DNA of 64,000 nucleotides from Bin16 sp965206315 (GCA_965206315.1 OZ242210.1:1798001-1862000), one strand, 5' to 3'. Shown: positions 50,143 through 58,989, counted from the first letter of the stretch. Made by a program: numbers and translations. The notes: a model not told the origin generated them from the letters alone.

Positions 50143-53100
50143 ATGCGGGGCATGAGCCTCGATGCGTTCCATCCCATCGTGCGGACGTGGTTCGAGCGGC
50201 GGTTCGGCGCGCCGACGGACGCGCAGGCGCTCGGCTGGCCCGCGATAGCGTCCGGACGGCACACGCTCATCGCCGCACCAACAGGGTCCGGCAAGACGCT
50301 CGCGGCGTTCCTGACGAGCCTGGACATGCTCGTGAAGCAGGCGCTCGGGGAGACAGGGGGGCGAGATTCCCGCCTTCGCGGGAATGACGGAACAGGGCGC
50401 GGGAATGACGAAGATGAGAGCGGGGACGAGGCGGGGCTGCCGGATGAGACGCAGGTGGTGTACGTGTCGCCGCTGAAGGCGCTGGCGAACGACATCCAGC
50501 GGAACCTGCTCGCGCCACTCGAGGAGATACGCGCGCTCGCCGACGAGATGGGGCAGCCGCTGCCGGAGATACGCGTCGCGGTGCGGACGGGCGACACGCC
50601 GCAGAGGGAGCGGACGCTCCACGCGCGCAGGCCGCCGCACGTGTTCATCACGACGCCGGAGTCGCTGTTCATCCTGCTCACGTCGGAGCGGGGACGACAC
50701 GCGCTCAGGACGACGCGCACGCTGATCCTCGACGAGTTGCACGCGGTCGCGCCGAGCAAGCGGGGGTCGCACCTCGCGCTGTCGGTGGAGCGCCTCTGCC
50801 ACCTGGCGGAGGCGCCGGTCACGCGCATCGGGCTGTCGGCGACGCAGAAGCCCATCGAGGAGATGGCGCGCTTCCTGACGGGGGAACAGGGGGGCGAGGT
50901 TCCTGCCTTCGCAGGAATGACGGAAAGAGCAGGAAGGACGGAAGTGGCAGGAGCGGCGGTGGAGTGCGAGATCGTGGACACGGGGCACCGGCGCGCGATG
51001 GACATCGCCATCGAGCTGCCGCGCAACTTCGAACTGGGGCCCATCGCGACACACGAGCAGTGGGCGCAGACGCTCGACCAGGTAGTGGAGCTCTCGGAGC
51101 AGCACCGGACGACGCTGGTGTTCGTGAACACGCGCCGCCTCGTGGAGCGGGTCGCGCACCTGCTGTCGGACCGGCTCGGCGAGGAGAACGTGGCGGCGCA
51201 CCACGGGAGCCTGTCGCGAGAGACGCGGTACGACACGGAGCAGCGGCTGAAAGAAGGGCGCGTACGGGTGTGCGTCGCGAGCGCATCGCTGGAGCTGGGC
51301 ATCGACATCGGAGACATCGACCTCGTCTGCCAGATTGGTTCGCCGCGCAACATCGGCGTCGCGCTGCAGCGCGTCGGGCGGTCGGGGCATTTCCTCGGCG
51401 GCACGCCGAAGGGGCGCTTCTTCCCGCTGACGCGCGACGAGCTCGTGGAGACGGTCGCGCTGCTGCGGTGCATCCGCGACGGGGCGCTGGACGCGCTGCA
51501 CATCCCGCCGTGGCCGCTGGACGTGCTCGCACAGCAGATCGTGGCGTCGTGCGTGATGGAGGAGTGGGACGAGGACACGTTGTATGCCCTGCTGACGCAG
51601 GCGTACCCGTACCGAGAACTCGCCCGCGAGCGTTTCGACGATGTGGTGCGCATGCTGTCGGAGGGCGTCGCGGGACGCTGGGGACGGACCACAGCCTACC
51701 TGCACCGCGACGGCGTTAACCGGAAGGTGAAGGCGCGGCGCGGCGCACGGATGATGGCCGTATCCAACGGCGGCGCGATTCCGGACACTGCGGACTACCG
51801 TGTCATCGCGGAGCCGGACGGCACGATGGTGGGGACGGTGAACGAGGACTTCGCCATCGAGAGCATGGCGGGCGACATCTTCCTGCTGGGCAATACGCCG
51901 TGGAAGATACGCCGCATCGAGCAGGGGACGGTCCGCGTGGAGGAGGCGCAGGGACAGCCGCCGACGATCCCGTTCTGGCTGGGCGAGGCGCCGGGACGCA
52001 CGGTCGAGCTCTCCTACGAAGTATCGGCGCTCCGGCGCGACGTCGATGAGCGGCTGCACGCGCGGGAGACGGCGCTGGCGCTCGTGGTGGAGAGCGGAGC
52101 GTCGTCCGAGGCCGCGGAGCAGGTGGTGGCGTACGTGGAGGAGGGGAAGCGCGTGCTCGGCATCGTGCCGACGGCGGAGAAGATCGTGGCGGAGCGTTTC
52201 TTCGACGAGGCGGGCGGGATGCAGCTGGTGGTGCACTCGCCGCTGGGGAGCCGCATCAACCGCGCGTGGGGGCTGGCGCTGCGCAAGCGGTTCTGCGCCG
52301 GGTTCAACTTCGAGTTGCAGGCGGCGGCGACGGACGAGGGCATCAACATCTCGCTCGGGCCGCAGCACTCGTTCCCGGTCGAGGAGGTGTTCAGCTACCT
52401 GAAACCGGCGACTGCGGAGGACGTGCTGACGCAGGCTGTGCTGCAGTCGCCCATCTTCCCGCTGCGCTGGCGGTGGACGGCGTCGCGGTCGCTCGCGCTG
52501 CTGCGGCAGGTCGGGGGCAAGCGCGTGCCGACGCCGATCCAGCGGATGCGCTCGGACGATCTGCTCGCGGCGGTGTTCCCTGCGGCTGCGGCGTGCCAGG
52601 ACAACATGCCGGTGGGCGGCAGGGTCGAGCCGCCGGACCACCCGCTCGTGTTCGAGACGCTGCGCGACTGTCTGACCGAGGCGCTGGACGCTGAGGGGAT
52701 GGTGGGTGTGCTGGAGGCTATCGAGAGCGGCGAGATAGAGGTGTTCGGGAAGGACACGCTCCAGCCGTCGGCGTTCTCCCACCAGCTGCTGAACGCGATG
52801 CCGTACGCGTTCCTGGACGATGCGCCGCTGGAGGAGCGCCGCGCCCGCGCGGTCACACTCCGGCGCGCGCTGCCGGAGGACGCGCGGGACCTCGGCGCGC
52901 TCAGCCCCGACGCCATCGCGGAGGAGGAGGCGTACGCCTGGCCCGCGATACGCGACGCGGACGAACTGCACGACGCGCTACTGTCGCTCGTGGTGCTCAC
53001 GGAGGACGACGTTGCAGAGCACCCGGACGACGCGGAGTCGTGGCGGGAGTGGTACTCGTCGCTGGCCGAGGCGGGCAGGGTGCGGACGATTCACCCTCAC

Positions 53101-54537
53101 CCGCCGCTGCGCGGCGACCTCTCCCCTCAAGGGAGAGGTGAGCAGGCAGGGCTGGATTCCCGCCTTCGCAGGAATGACGAAGATGAACTCTGGTACGCCG
53201 TCGAGCGCGCGGCGGTCGTGAGCGCGGCGTACGGAGACGGCGATGTCGAGGCAGTGGCCGAGATCGTGCGCGGGCGGGCGGAGTCGTCGGGGCCATTCAC
53301 GGTGAGTGGACTCGCACGACGGCTGGCGCTAAACGAGGGCGCGGTGTCGCAGGCCGCTGTCCGGCTGGAGTCCGAGGGAGTGCTGCTGCGCGGGCGGTTC
53401 CGTCCGGGTGCGGCGGATGAGGAGTTCTGCGACCGCCGGATACTGGCGCGCATCCACAGGAGCACCATCGGGCGGCTGCGGCGTGAGATCGAGCCGGTGC
53501 CCGTCGCGAGCTTCATCCGCTTCCTGCTGGAGTGGCAGCACGCCACGCCGGGGACGCGCCTCGCGGGTGACGCGGGGCTGATCGAGGTTGTCGAGCAGCT
53601 GCAGGGTTTCGAGGCTGCCGCGGCGGCGTGGGAGAGCGGGCTGCTGATGAACCGGCTGACCGACTTCCACGCCTCGACGCTCGACGCGCTGACGCTCGGG
53701 GGCGAGCTGTCGTGGGGGCGGTTCGCGCGACGCACCGGGCCTCCGCCGTCCGCTGCGCTGTCGCGGAACGGGCCGGTGACGCTAGCGGTGCGCGAGGACG
53801 TGTCGTGGCTGCTCGACCCGCCGGACCCGGATACCGCGTTCACCGGCGCTGCGGCTGACGTGCTGGCCTACCTGGAGTCGAGCGGCGCGTCGTTCATGCC
53901 GGACATCGTGCGCGGGTCGCGGCGGCTGCCGTCGGAGGTGGAAGAGGCGCTGTGGCTGCTGGTCGCGGCGGGGCGGGTCACGGCGGACGGGTTCGGCGCG
54001 CTGCGCGGGCTGGTCTCCGGTGTTGCGAAGCGCGTGCAGCGCAGGTCGCGCTGGGCGGGCGGGTCGCGGGCGCGTGCACAGGCGGCGCTGGGACGTGCGG
54101 GCAGCCGCTGGTCGCTGCTGCAGTCGTCCGTCGCCGAACCGGACGAGGACGTGATCGAGGCGCGCGCGGCGCAACTGCTGCGGCGCTACGGCGTGATGCT
54201 GCGCGAGCTGCTGGCGCGTGAGCCGATGGCCCCGCCGTGGGGCGCGCTCGTGCGAACGTACCGGCGCGCCGAGGCTCGGGGCGAGGTGCGGGGTGGGCGA
54301 TTCATCGCCGGTCTGGTGGGGGAGCAGTTTGCGCTGCCAGAGGCGGTCGACGCGCTGCGTGCGGTGCACCGCCGCGCGCTGTCGGGGGAAGTCGTGCGCG
54401 TATCGGGGTCGGACCCGCTGAACCTCGTTGGCGTGCTCACGCCGGGCCAGCGTGTGCCGTCGGTGGTGGGCAACAGCGTGCTCTATCGGGACGGCGCGCC
54501 GGTGTCGGGGGAGGAGTTGGGGGCAGCGGCGGGGTAG
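50143..54537 (+). CDS. lhr: Lhr-family DEAD/DEAH helicase carrying translated dispersed repeats
   Basis: The 1464-residue protein has Walker A TGSGKT near residue 50, the DEAH-like LILDELH near 197, TRIGLSATQ, and later RVGRSGHFLGG, all in Lhr order. The Lhr winged-helix and large C-terminal regions follow (PTPIQRMRSDDLLAAVFP, then a long tail). Lhr is a 3'-5' single-strand DNA translocase in repair. In three places the coding sequence runs through repeat copies: residues ~72-100 (family D), ~249-265 (family D) and ~984-1014 (families A plus D). All keep the frame. The start at 50143 is favoured by GGTGGGG 8 bp upstream; 50152 is possible. Confidence 0.95.
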   Translation: MRGMSLDAFHPIVRTWFERRFGAPTDAQALGWPAIASGRHTLIAAPTGSGKTLAAFLTSLDMLVKQALGETGGRDSRLRGNDGTGRGNDEDESGDEAGLPDETQVVYVSPLKALANDIQRNLLAPLEEIRALADEMGQPLPEIRVAVRTGDTPQRERTLHARRPPHVFITTPESLFILLTSERGRHALRTTRTLILDELHAVAPSKRGSHLALSVERLCHLAEAPVTRIGLSATQKPIEEMARFLTGEQGGEVPAFAGMTERAGRTEVAGAAVECEIVDTGHRRAMDIAIELPRNFELGPIATHEQWAQTLDQVVELSEQHRTTLVFVNTRRLVERVAHLLSDRLGEENVAAHHGSLSRETRYDTEQRLKEGRVRVCVASASLELGIDIGDIDLVCQIGSPRNIGVALQRVGRSGHFLGGTPKGRFFPLTRDELVETVALLRCIRDGALDALHIPPWPLDVLAQQIVASCVMEEWDEDTLYALLTQAYPYRELARERFDDVVRMLSEGVAGRWGRTTAYLHRDGVNRKVKARRGARMMAVSNGGAIPDTADYRVIAEPDGTMVGTVNEDFAIESMAGDIFLLGNTPWKIRRIEQGTVRVEEAQGQPPTIPFWLGEAPGRTVELSYEVSALRRDVDERLHARETALALVVESGASSEAAEQVVAYVEEGKRVLGIVPTAEKIVAERFFDEAGGMQLVVHSPLGSRINRAWGLALRKRFCAGFNFELQAAATDEGINISLGPQHSFPVEEVFSYLKPATAEDVLTQAVLQSPIFPLRWRWTASRSLALLRQVGGKRVPTPIQRMRSDDLLAAVFPAAAACQDNMPVGGRVEPPDHPLVFETLRDCLTEALDAEGMVGVLEAIESGEIEVFGKDTLQPSAFSHQLLNAMPYAFLDDAPLEERRARAVTLRRALPEDARDLGALSPDAIAEEEAYAWPAIRDADELHDALLSLVVLTEDDVAEHPDDAESWREWYSSLAEAGRVRTIHPHPPLRGDLSPQGRGEQAGLDSRLRRNDEDELWYAVERAAVVSAAYGDGDVEAVAEIVRGRAESSGPFTVSGLARRLALNEGAVSQAAVRLESEGVLLRGRFRPGAADEEFCDRRILARIHRSTIGRLRREIEPVPVASFIRFLLEWQHATPGTRLAGDAGLIEVVEQLQGFEAAAAAWESGLLMNRLTDFHASTLDALTLGGELSWGRFARRTGPPPSAALSRNGPVTLAVREDVSWLLDPPDPDTAFTGAAADVLAYLESSGASFMPDIVRGSRRLPSEVEEALWLLVAAGRVTADGFGALRGLVSGVAKRVQRRSRWAGGSRARAQAALGRAGSRWSLLQSSVAEPDEDVIEARAAQLLRRYGVMLRELLAREPMAPPWGALVRTYRRAEARGEVRGGRFIAGLVGEQFALPEAVDALRAVHRRALSGEVVRVSGSDPLNLVGVLTPGQRVPSVVGNSVLYRDGAPVSGEELGAAAG
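50361..50412 (+). repeat. Family D repeat translated inside lhr, first copy
   Basis: ATTCCC-GCCTTCGC-GGGAAT at 50366-50385, followed by gacgg, is identical in its core to the intergenic copy at 45476. A partial second half (gcgcgggaatgacg) lies right after. It encodes about GRDSRLRGNDG and GRGNDEDESGD between the Walker A helix and the following strand of the helicase, a place where other Lhr proteins should have a short loop. Confidence 0.85.
50894..50923 (+). repeat. Family D repeat translated inside lhr, second copy
   Basis: gcgaggttcctgccttcgca, then ggaatgacgg, is a variant with TTCC/GGAA arms. It is translated as EVPAFAGMTE in the frame used here, a different frame of the repeat from the first copy. 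Confidence 0.82.
53092..53179 (+). repeat. Family A plus family D repeats translated inside lhr, third site
   Basis: A family A unit (caccctcacccgccgctgcg, then cctctcccctcaagggagag) is followed by a family D unit (gctggattcccgccttcgca, ggaatgacg). The site is translated as HPHPPLRGDLSPQGRGEQ and then AGLDSRLRRND. It keeps the frame and lies in a non-catalytic C-terminal region of the helicase. Confidence 0.85.
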
Positions 54538-54545
54538 AGGGCGGA

Positions 54546-54809
54546 TTAATCCGTTGCTACTTTCCCTCCGAACCCCAGTGTCTCCCCAAGCCCAGCGACT
54601 ACCTCAGCGAACTCAGGGAAAGCGTCTATGGGGAGCGTGACGCCCTTCTTGGTGGGCCGCCATTCACCATCATCCGCTTCAAAGTATGCCCTGATGTCAA
54701 TGAACCGTGCGCCACGGAATTCCCGCAGTCCGACCAGTATCTGTTCGTTGGAACGCTTTCCGACAGCACCGATCAACACGCCATCGTAGAAGTCACCGTC
54801 GAGTTCCAT
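54546..54809 (-). CDS. PC4/YdbC-like single-strand DNA-binding protein
   Basis: The 87-residue protein has the PC4 core GLREFRGARFIDIRAYFEAD, then GEWRPTKKGVTLPIDAFPEFAEVVAGL, matching the eukaryotic coactivator PC4 and bacterial YdbC pattern (R-x-F-x-G, then DIR-x-F, W-x-P-x-KKG, L-x3-x-F). Such proteins bind single-stranded DNA and act in transcription or repair. Its start is divergent from the DGQHR gene 80 bp away, and it is convergent with lhr. An AAGGTGA lies before the start. Confidence 0.88.
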   Translation of the reverse strand: MELDGDFYDGVLIGAVGKRSNEQILVGLREFRGARFIDIRAYFEADDGEWRPTKKGVTLPIDAFPEFAEVVAGLGETLGFGGKVATD

Positions 54810-54827
54810 TTGGCATCACCTTGGTAT

Positions 54828-54857
54828 TTGACAAGCATAGCATCGGTCTGATCTAGT
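54828..54857 (+). promoter_or_regulatory. Candidate promoter of the DGQHR-HelD operon
   Basis: A consensus TTGACA at 54828-54833 is followed after 18 bp by TCTAGT (54852-54857), 31 bp before the ATG at 54889. The -10 match is moderate (4 of 6). It is the only good -35 box in the 79 bp shared with the divergent PC4-like gene. Confidence 0.45.
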
Positions 54858-54888
54858 ACGCCGATCTGTCTGTAAGCAGGAGGTTCAT

Positions 54889-55980
54889 ATGTTGCTGCCC
54901 GGAGTGGCATTTCTTCAAGAGGACAAGTACCTGTTCAGTTCTGCCATGAGAGCGGAAGACTTGATCAAGCATGCGCAGGTTGATGAGTATCGCCAAGAAG
55001 AGAGTGGCGAGTACACCGGCTACCAGCGTGCGGTGGCGCTCGGCCGTGCTAAGGCGTTTGCCCGCTACCTCAAGACACAGTCCATGCCGCTGGTTCCTAC
55101 AGCCGTGCTGTTGAACGTCAGGGAAGAGATTCCTGACATCTACGGGGAGGGCCCTTGCAGCTTGGACCTCACTGATGACACGGTGCTCTGGGTGATTGAT
55201 GGGCAACATCGGATAGAGGGCTTCCGTCACGCCATCCATGACCTCGGCCAGACTGAACTGAGTGATTATCCCGTGCCGGTCATAATTATCAGCGGGCTCG
55301 AAGTCAATCAGGAAGCCGAGCAGTTCAGAGTCATTAACGAGACAGCGCAGAAGGTGAGGACTGACCTCGCCCGACGGATACTAGCGATGGCCGGGGATAC
55401 GTCCGAAGGACGGAGGCAACTGATTGAGCAGCGGCGCGCATGGGAGGCAGTGGGCGCTGACGTAGCCCGGATACTGAACACTGATCCCGAGTCTCCCCTG
55501 TGCCAACGCATTCAAGGACCTAACGAGAAGAAGGCACCATCCCACATGGTCAAGGAATTGTCGTTTGTCACGTCTCTTCGCCCCATTCTGACAATGCATC
55601 CCTATGACGGGTTAGGTGCGCAGGCGGTCTCGGATCGGTTACGTGATTACTGGCAGGCTTGGCGAAACGTGGCCCCAGAACCATTTGGCGAAGGCGCAGG
55701 AGACTACGTACTCCTGCGTACGCCGGGCATCTTCAGCATTCACCGGCTTGCTCTCGACGTATGGGATGTGTGGAGGCGCCGCGGGCAGGAGGAGCCGTCG
55801 GTTTCCGAACTCACCACCTTTGTGAGCACTCTCGGAGAGTTCGCGTCTCCGGACTACTGGGAGCGAGGTAACTACGATGGGGCAGCCGTGTACGGCTCAA
55901 TGAAAGGGTTTGGTATCCTCGCAGACCTAATGAGAGAAGAGTTGTACTTTCAACAGGCGGAGTTGAACACGCATGGTTGA
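54889..55980 (+). CDS. DGQHR-domain protein (DndB-like superfamily)
   Basis: The ATG at 54889 follows a perfect AGGAGG at 4 bp. The 363-residue protein has the DGQHR signature VLWVIDGQHRIEGF at residues 104-108, preceded by YTGYQRAVALGRAKAFARYL near 43, the YQR element typical of the superfamily. NETAQKVRTDL is a further conserved stretch. Family members include DndB, which represses or tunes DNA phosphorothioation, and many orphan defence-island proteins. No dnd genes are here. It overlaps the HelD-like gene by 8 bp, so the two are translated together. Confidence 0.88.
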   Translation: MLLPGVAFLQEDKYLFSSAMRAEDLIKHAQVDEYRQEESGEYTGYQRAVALGRAKAFARYLKTQSMPLVPTAVLLNVREEIPDIYGEGPCSLDLTDDTVLWVIDGQHRIEGFRHAIHDLGQTELSDYPVPVIIISGLEVNQEAEQFRVINETAQKVRTDLARRILAMAGDTSEGRRQLIEQRRAWEAVGADVARILNTDPESPLCQRIQGPNEKKAPSHMVKELSFVTSLRPILTMHPYDGLGAQAVSDRLRDYWQAWRNVAPEPFGEGAGDYVLLRTPGIFSIHRLALDVWDVWRRRGQEEPSVSELTTFVSTLGEFASPDYWERGNYDGAAVYGSMKGFGILADLMREELYFQQAELNTHG

Positions 55981-58315
55981 TCTACTAGACCCGTCCATTC
56001 CATCAAATTCAGACGATACCGAAGCTGAGAGGGCTGAGGAAGAAGCGAAGCTTGCCATTGTTGTCCGCTACATCCAGGACGAATTGGCAGGAATGGCTGA
56101 ACGTCAACCCGTCACGGCCGCCAACCAAGAAGCCGCTAATGCGATCAACGAGGCTGTGACCGAACTAGGTTCCAGTTTCTCTTCAGCCTTGGACCAGCCA
56201 TATTTCGGTCGGCTGAACTTTCTGGTGGAGGAAGCTCCTGCGCGCGCCTCGGAGAAGACCGGCGCGGAAATGCGCGTGTATATCGGGAGCACGGCTATTG
56301 ACAAGCACAACGTCTTTTCGTGGACAGCCCCGGTAGCGCGGCTGTGGTACGCGAATTCTTCCGCATACCCTGCTCCCAGCGGCCGGGTGCGCGTCAGGGT
56401 AGACCTCAAGCGGTTTTTACGCATACGTAACCAACGACTGCTGGATTTCAATGACGTCTACCGCCGCGCATTGCCGGGCACCGTGGTTCGGGGGAGCCTC
56501 GGTGTGGGCAACCGGGATGTCCTGACCGCTGCGCTCAGCGAATCGGGAAGCGAGGACGGGCTTTCTGTCATCATCGAGACGATAGAGCCAGACCAGTACG
56601 AGGCCATAGCGAACACTGCGGATCAGGTGCTTATCGTGCAGGGCGCGGCAGGAAGCGGCAAGAGCGAGATAGGCATTCACCGCATTGCGTACCTGCTCTC
56701 TCCGTTCAATGACCTACCGCAGAGAGAACGCCCTACTCCTGATACTACTCTGTTCGTCGGCCCGTCCAAGTCGTTCTTGGAATATACGGCTGACCTGCTA
56801 CCTCTTCTGGGAGTGGAGCAGCGCGTTGAACAAGTTACATTCAGAGAATGGATGAGTTCTGTGCGTTCGTCGCGTCTATCGAACACGCGGTTCGAGCCGC
56901 GGGTGTGGGACAATCTGCTCAATCGGGGCGAGATGACGCAGTACAGTGAGAGCGCAGAGGCATTCAGGGAATCCCTGGGGATGGCGGCACTGCTGGAGCG
57001 GCATGTGTCCAACCTTGCTAGGCAGATCAGCGGGCGGTGCAAGGGGTTGCTTGCTCATGGGGGGATGCAACTGGAAGGGCTACCGCCCCTCAGCCGCGAA
57101 GAGATCGAAGTAGCGCTCGCGGGTGCGTTCGCTGGCGTGGACAAGAGCTTCCGGTTGAACCAGCGCAGAGAGTCGTTCATTGCTCAGATCGTTCGCCTAA
57201 CCCAGGCTAGGAGGCGCGCCAGCCGCAGACAACTTGGCTTTGATTCAGCGGAGATGCTCCCCTTTGAGGAGTTGCGGCGGCGGCAGGAGGCGATACGTCA
57301 GATGTCCGATTGGTGCGACACGGCGTGGCCGCACATCGACGCGCGGCGGGAGTACGTGTCACTTTTGAGCGACAGCGAGGCGATGCAACGGCTGGCGCGA
57401 CGGCGCAGGCTTTCTGAAGAAGATGCGGATGCGATAGCGGAGTCAGTCCACCGAGGGCTTATGGACTCGGACGAGGGCGCTTTGACATACCTAGACCACC
57501 TGCTGAACGGTAATATCCAGCCGAAGTACCGGCACATCGTCATAGACGAGGCGCAGGATGTTTCTCCTATCGAGTTCAAGATGCTTAGCATCGCCTCCAC
57601 GAACAACTGGTTCACGATCATGGGAGACACTGCCCAGCGGCTGACGCCTTACCGTGGTATCCAGCGCTGGAGCGAAGTTGGTCGCGTTTTCGGCAAGGAG
57701 GAGACCAAGGTGGAGCAGGCCCGCCTGTCGTACCGCTCCAATAAGCAGATCACGCTATTCAACAACAGGGTACTACGCCTGTACGAGAAGACCCTGGATT
57801 CTCCAAAGCCCTATGAACGGGACGGACACTGGCCGGAGTATCACCGCCACGCGTCAGTGAGCGACATGCACCTTGCGGTGATAGATGACCTGTCACGCAT
57901 AAGGGAGTTGGATGGTTTGGTAAACGCGACCATCGCGGTTCTTGCGCGGGACTCGAGGACACTCAATGCCTTCTGGGATGCCTGCGCCGAACGTGGAGTC
58001 ACCGGCGAGATTGAGCGAATCGGGCAGGAACACTACCATGCCGGCGGAACGGTTCTTGCGCGCATCCCCGACGTACGCGGGCTGGAGTACGACGCTGTGA
58101 TCGTGCTTGGCGTCAACGAGACGTTCAGAAGCACCACGTTCAATCAGCGACTCCTGTACGTTGCCATCAGCCGGGCGAAGCACTATCTGTCGCTGCATTG
58201 GGCAGGCAGCCAGTCTCCCATCCTATCGGCGGTTTCGGGCGTAGGCGTTCGCTATTTCGACCGCTCGAAAGGCGACCGGCTGCGCAGCGTCAGCGCAGCG
58301 GGTCTACGACGGTGA
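55973..58315 (+). CDS. HelD/UvrD-like superfamily 1 helicase coupled to the DGQHR gene
   Basis: The 780-residue protein starts 8 bp inside the DGQHR gene. Its N-terminal region has the HelD features QPYFGRLNF, MRVYIGSTAI, WTAPVARLWY and PSGRVRVRVDLKRFLRI. The helicase follows: Q-motif IEPDQYEAI near 205, Walker A VQGAAGSGKSE at 224-231, IHRIAYLL, Walker B HIVIDEAQDVSPIEF, GDTAQRLTPYRG, LSYRSNKQIT and finally YVAISRAKHYLSLHW. HelD-type enzymes recycle stalled RNA polymerase; UvrD-type ones unwind DNA. The Walker A ends in Lys-Ser rather than Lys-Thr. The pairing with DGQHR suggests a joint nucleic-acid role. Confidence 0.9.
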   Translation: MVDLLDPSIPSNSDDTEAERAEEEAKLAIVVRYIQDELAGMAERQPVTAANQEAANAINEAVTELGSSFSSALDQPYFGRLNFLVEEAPARASEKTGAEMRVYIGSTAIDKHNVFSWTAPVARLWYANSSAYPAPSGRVRVRVDLKRFLRIRNQRLLDFNDVYRRALPGTVVRGSLGVGNRDVLTAALSESGSEDGLSVIIETIEPDQYEAIANTADQVLIVQGAAGSGKSEIGIHRIAYLLSPFNDLPQRERPTPDTTLFVGPSKSFLEYTADLLPLLGVEQRVEQVTFREWMSSVRSSRLSNTRFEPRVWDNLLNRGEMTQYSESAEAFRESLGMAALLERHVSNLARQISGRCKGLLAHGGMQLEGLPPLSREEIEVALAGAFAGVDKSFRLNQRRESFIAQIVRLTQARRRASRRQLGFDSAEMLPFEELRRRQEAIRQMSDWCDTAWPHIDARREYVSLLSDSEAMQRLARRRRLSEEDADAIAESVHRGLMDSDEGALTYLDHLLNGNIQPKYRHIVIDEAQDVSPIEFKMLSIASTNNWFTIMGDTAQRLTPYRGIQRWSEVGRVFGKEETKVEQARLSYRSNKQITLFNNRVLRLYEKTLDSPKPYERDGHWPEYHRHASVSDMHLAVIDDLSRIRELDGLVNATIAVLARDSRTLNAFWDACAERGVTGEIERIGQEHYHAGGTVLARIPDVRGLEYDAVIVLGVNETFRSTTFNQRLLYVAISRAKHYLSLHWAGSQSPILSAVSGVGVRYFDRSKGDRLRSVSAAGLRR

Positions 58316-58721
58316 GGAAAGGGAAGCGGTAGAAGCCTCTGTCGCGGGTGCATATCCGGCTGACGCCGTGCTCGCGCATCAAGACTGCGATGTGCATGTC
58401 GTGTACGAAGTTGCCGCGGATGTCAGGGAACTCTTCTATCGTCTGTGTAAGGACGGCTTGATGGCGTTCGGTTGGACGTAGGAGTGAGAAACCCGGGGAA
58501 GCGAACAGCACTTCGAGGAAGTTCATTGCCTCTGAAAGCCGCTTTGGACGTGCGAATCTGGAGTGAGTGCACCCCCGCATGAACTCGTAACAGATGTTCC
58601 ACGTAAGGTAACAGGGCGAAGGGTCCTCCCGGGCTTCCTCAAGAGTCTGACGACACCCATCGTAGAATTCGGAGTCCTCGTTTACGGCGTCAAGAAGGAC
58701 ATTGGTATCGAAGACGAGCAC
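58290..58721 (-). CDS. PIN-domain ribonuclease toxin (VapC-like)
   Basis: A GTG start at 58721 overlaps the antitoxin stop by one base (TAGTG). The 143-residue protein has MLVFDTNVLLDAVNEDSEFY with the first acidic residue, then YLTWNICYEFMRGCTH with the conserved Glu, then NFVHDMHIAVLMREHGVSRICTRDRGF with the later acidic positions. It should cleave RNA when free of antitoxin. Its 3' end overlaps the convergent HelD-like gene by 26 bp. Confidence 0.92.
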   Translation of the reverse strand: MLVFDTNVLLDAVNEDSEFYDGCRQTLEEAREDPSPCYLTWNICYEFMRGCTHSRFARPKRLSEAMNFLEVLFASPGFSLLRPTERHQAVLTQTIEEFPDIRGNFVHDMHIAVLMREHGVSRICTRDRGFYRFPFLTVVDPLR

Positions 58722-58960
58722 TACTCATCCGCCTCGTCAAACGCTCGGTACATCTCGTCGCGGTTGGCGACATCTATCAGGTAGGGACCAGCTTTCCAAC
58801 TGGGGAGAGGAGGTAGACGTTTCTTCTCCTCAGGGGGCGGGTCGTCCAGGATGCGACGGAGGCCGGCCTCTACGAGGGCCGAGATGGTCGTCGAACGGCG
58901 AGCGGCTTCTTCGCGAAGTCGCTGCATCACCGTGTCGTCTATGTTGAGCGTCGTCTTCAT
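58721..58960 (-). CDS. Ribbon-helix-helix antitoxin (VapB-like)
   Basis: The ATG at 58960 starts MKTTLNIDDTVMQRLREEA, then RRSTTISALVEAGLRRIL, a canonical ribbon-helix-helix DNA-binding domain. The tail (PPLPSWKAGPYLIDVANRD) is the usual toxin-wrapping segment. The 79-residue gene precedes and slightly overlaps the PIN gene. A palindrome just upstream probably serves for autoregulation. The TTG further upstream is not needed as a start. Confidence 0.93.
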   Translation of the reverse strand: MKTTLNIDDTVMQRLREEAARRSTTISALVEAGLRRILDDPPPEEKKRLPPLPSWKAGPYLIDVANRDEMYRAFDEADE

Positions 58961-58964
58961 ATGG

Positions 58965-58989
58965 AAAACCATACAGCCAGTATGGCTTT
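58965..58989. promoter_or_regulatory. Palindromic operator candidate for the RHH-PIN operon
   Basis: AAAACCATAC and GTATGGCTTT form an inverted repeat with a 5-bp spacer (AGCCA); nine of ten positions pair. It starts 4 bp upstream of the antitoxin ATG, where RHH antitoxins commonly bind to repress their own operon. The assignment is by symmetry and position only. Confidence 0.6.

Noticed and set aside
50366..50390. Frameshift or assembly error in lhr at the repeats
   Set aside because: The frame is open on both sides at all three sites and the helicase motifs continue in the same frame, so a disrupted gene is not indicated. Read-level checking would still be useful.
49969..52971. A 1000-codon minus-strand frame opposite lhr
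   Set aside because: It is antisense to the helicase, whose motifs are complete on the plus strand. The shadow translation is repetitive and basic.
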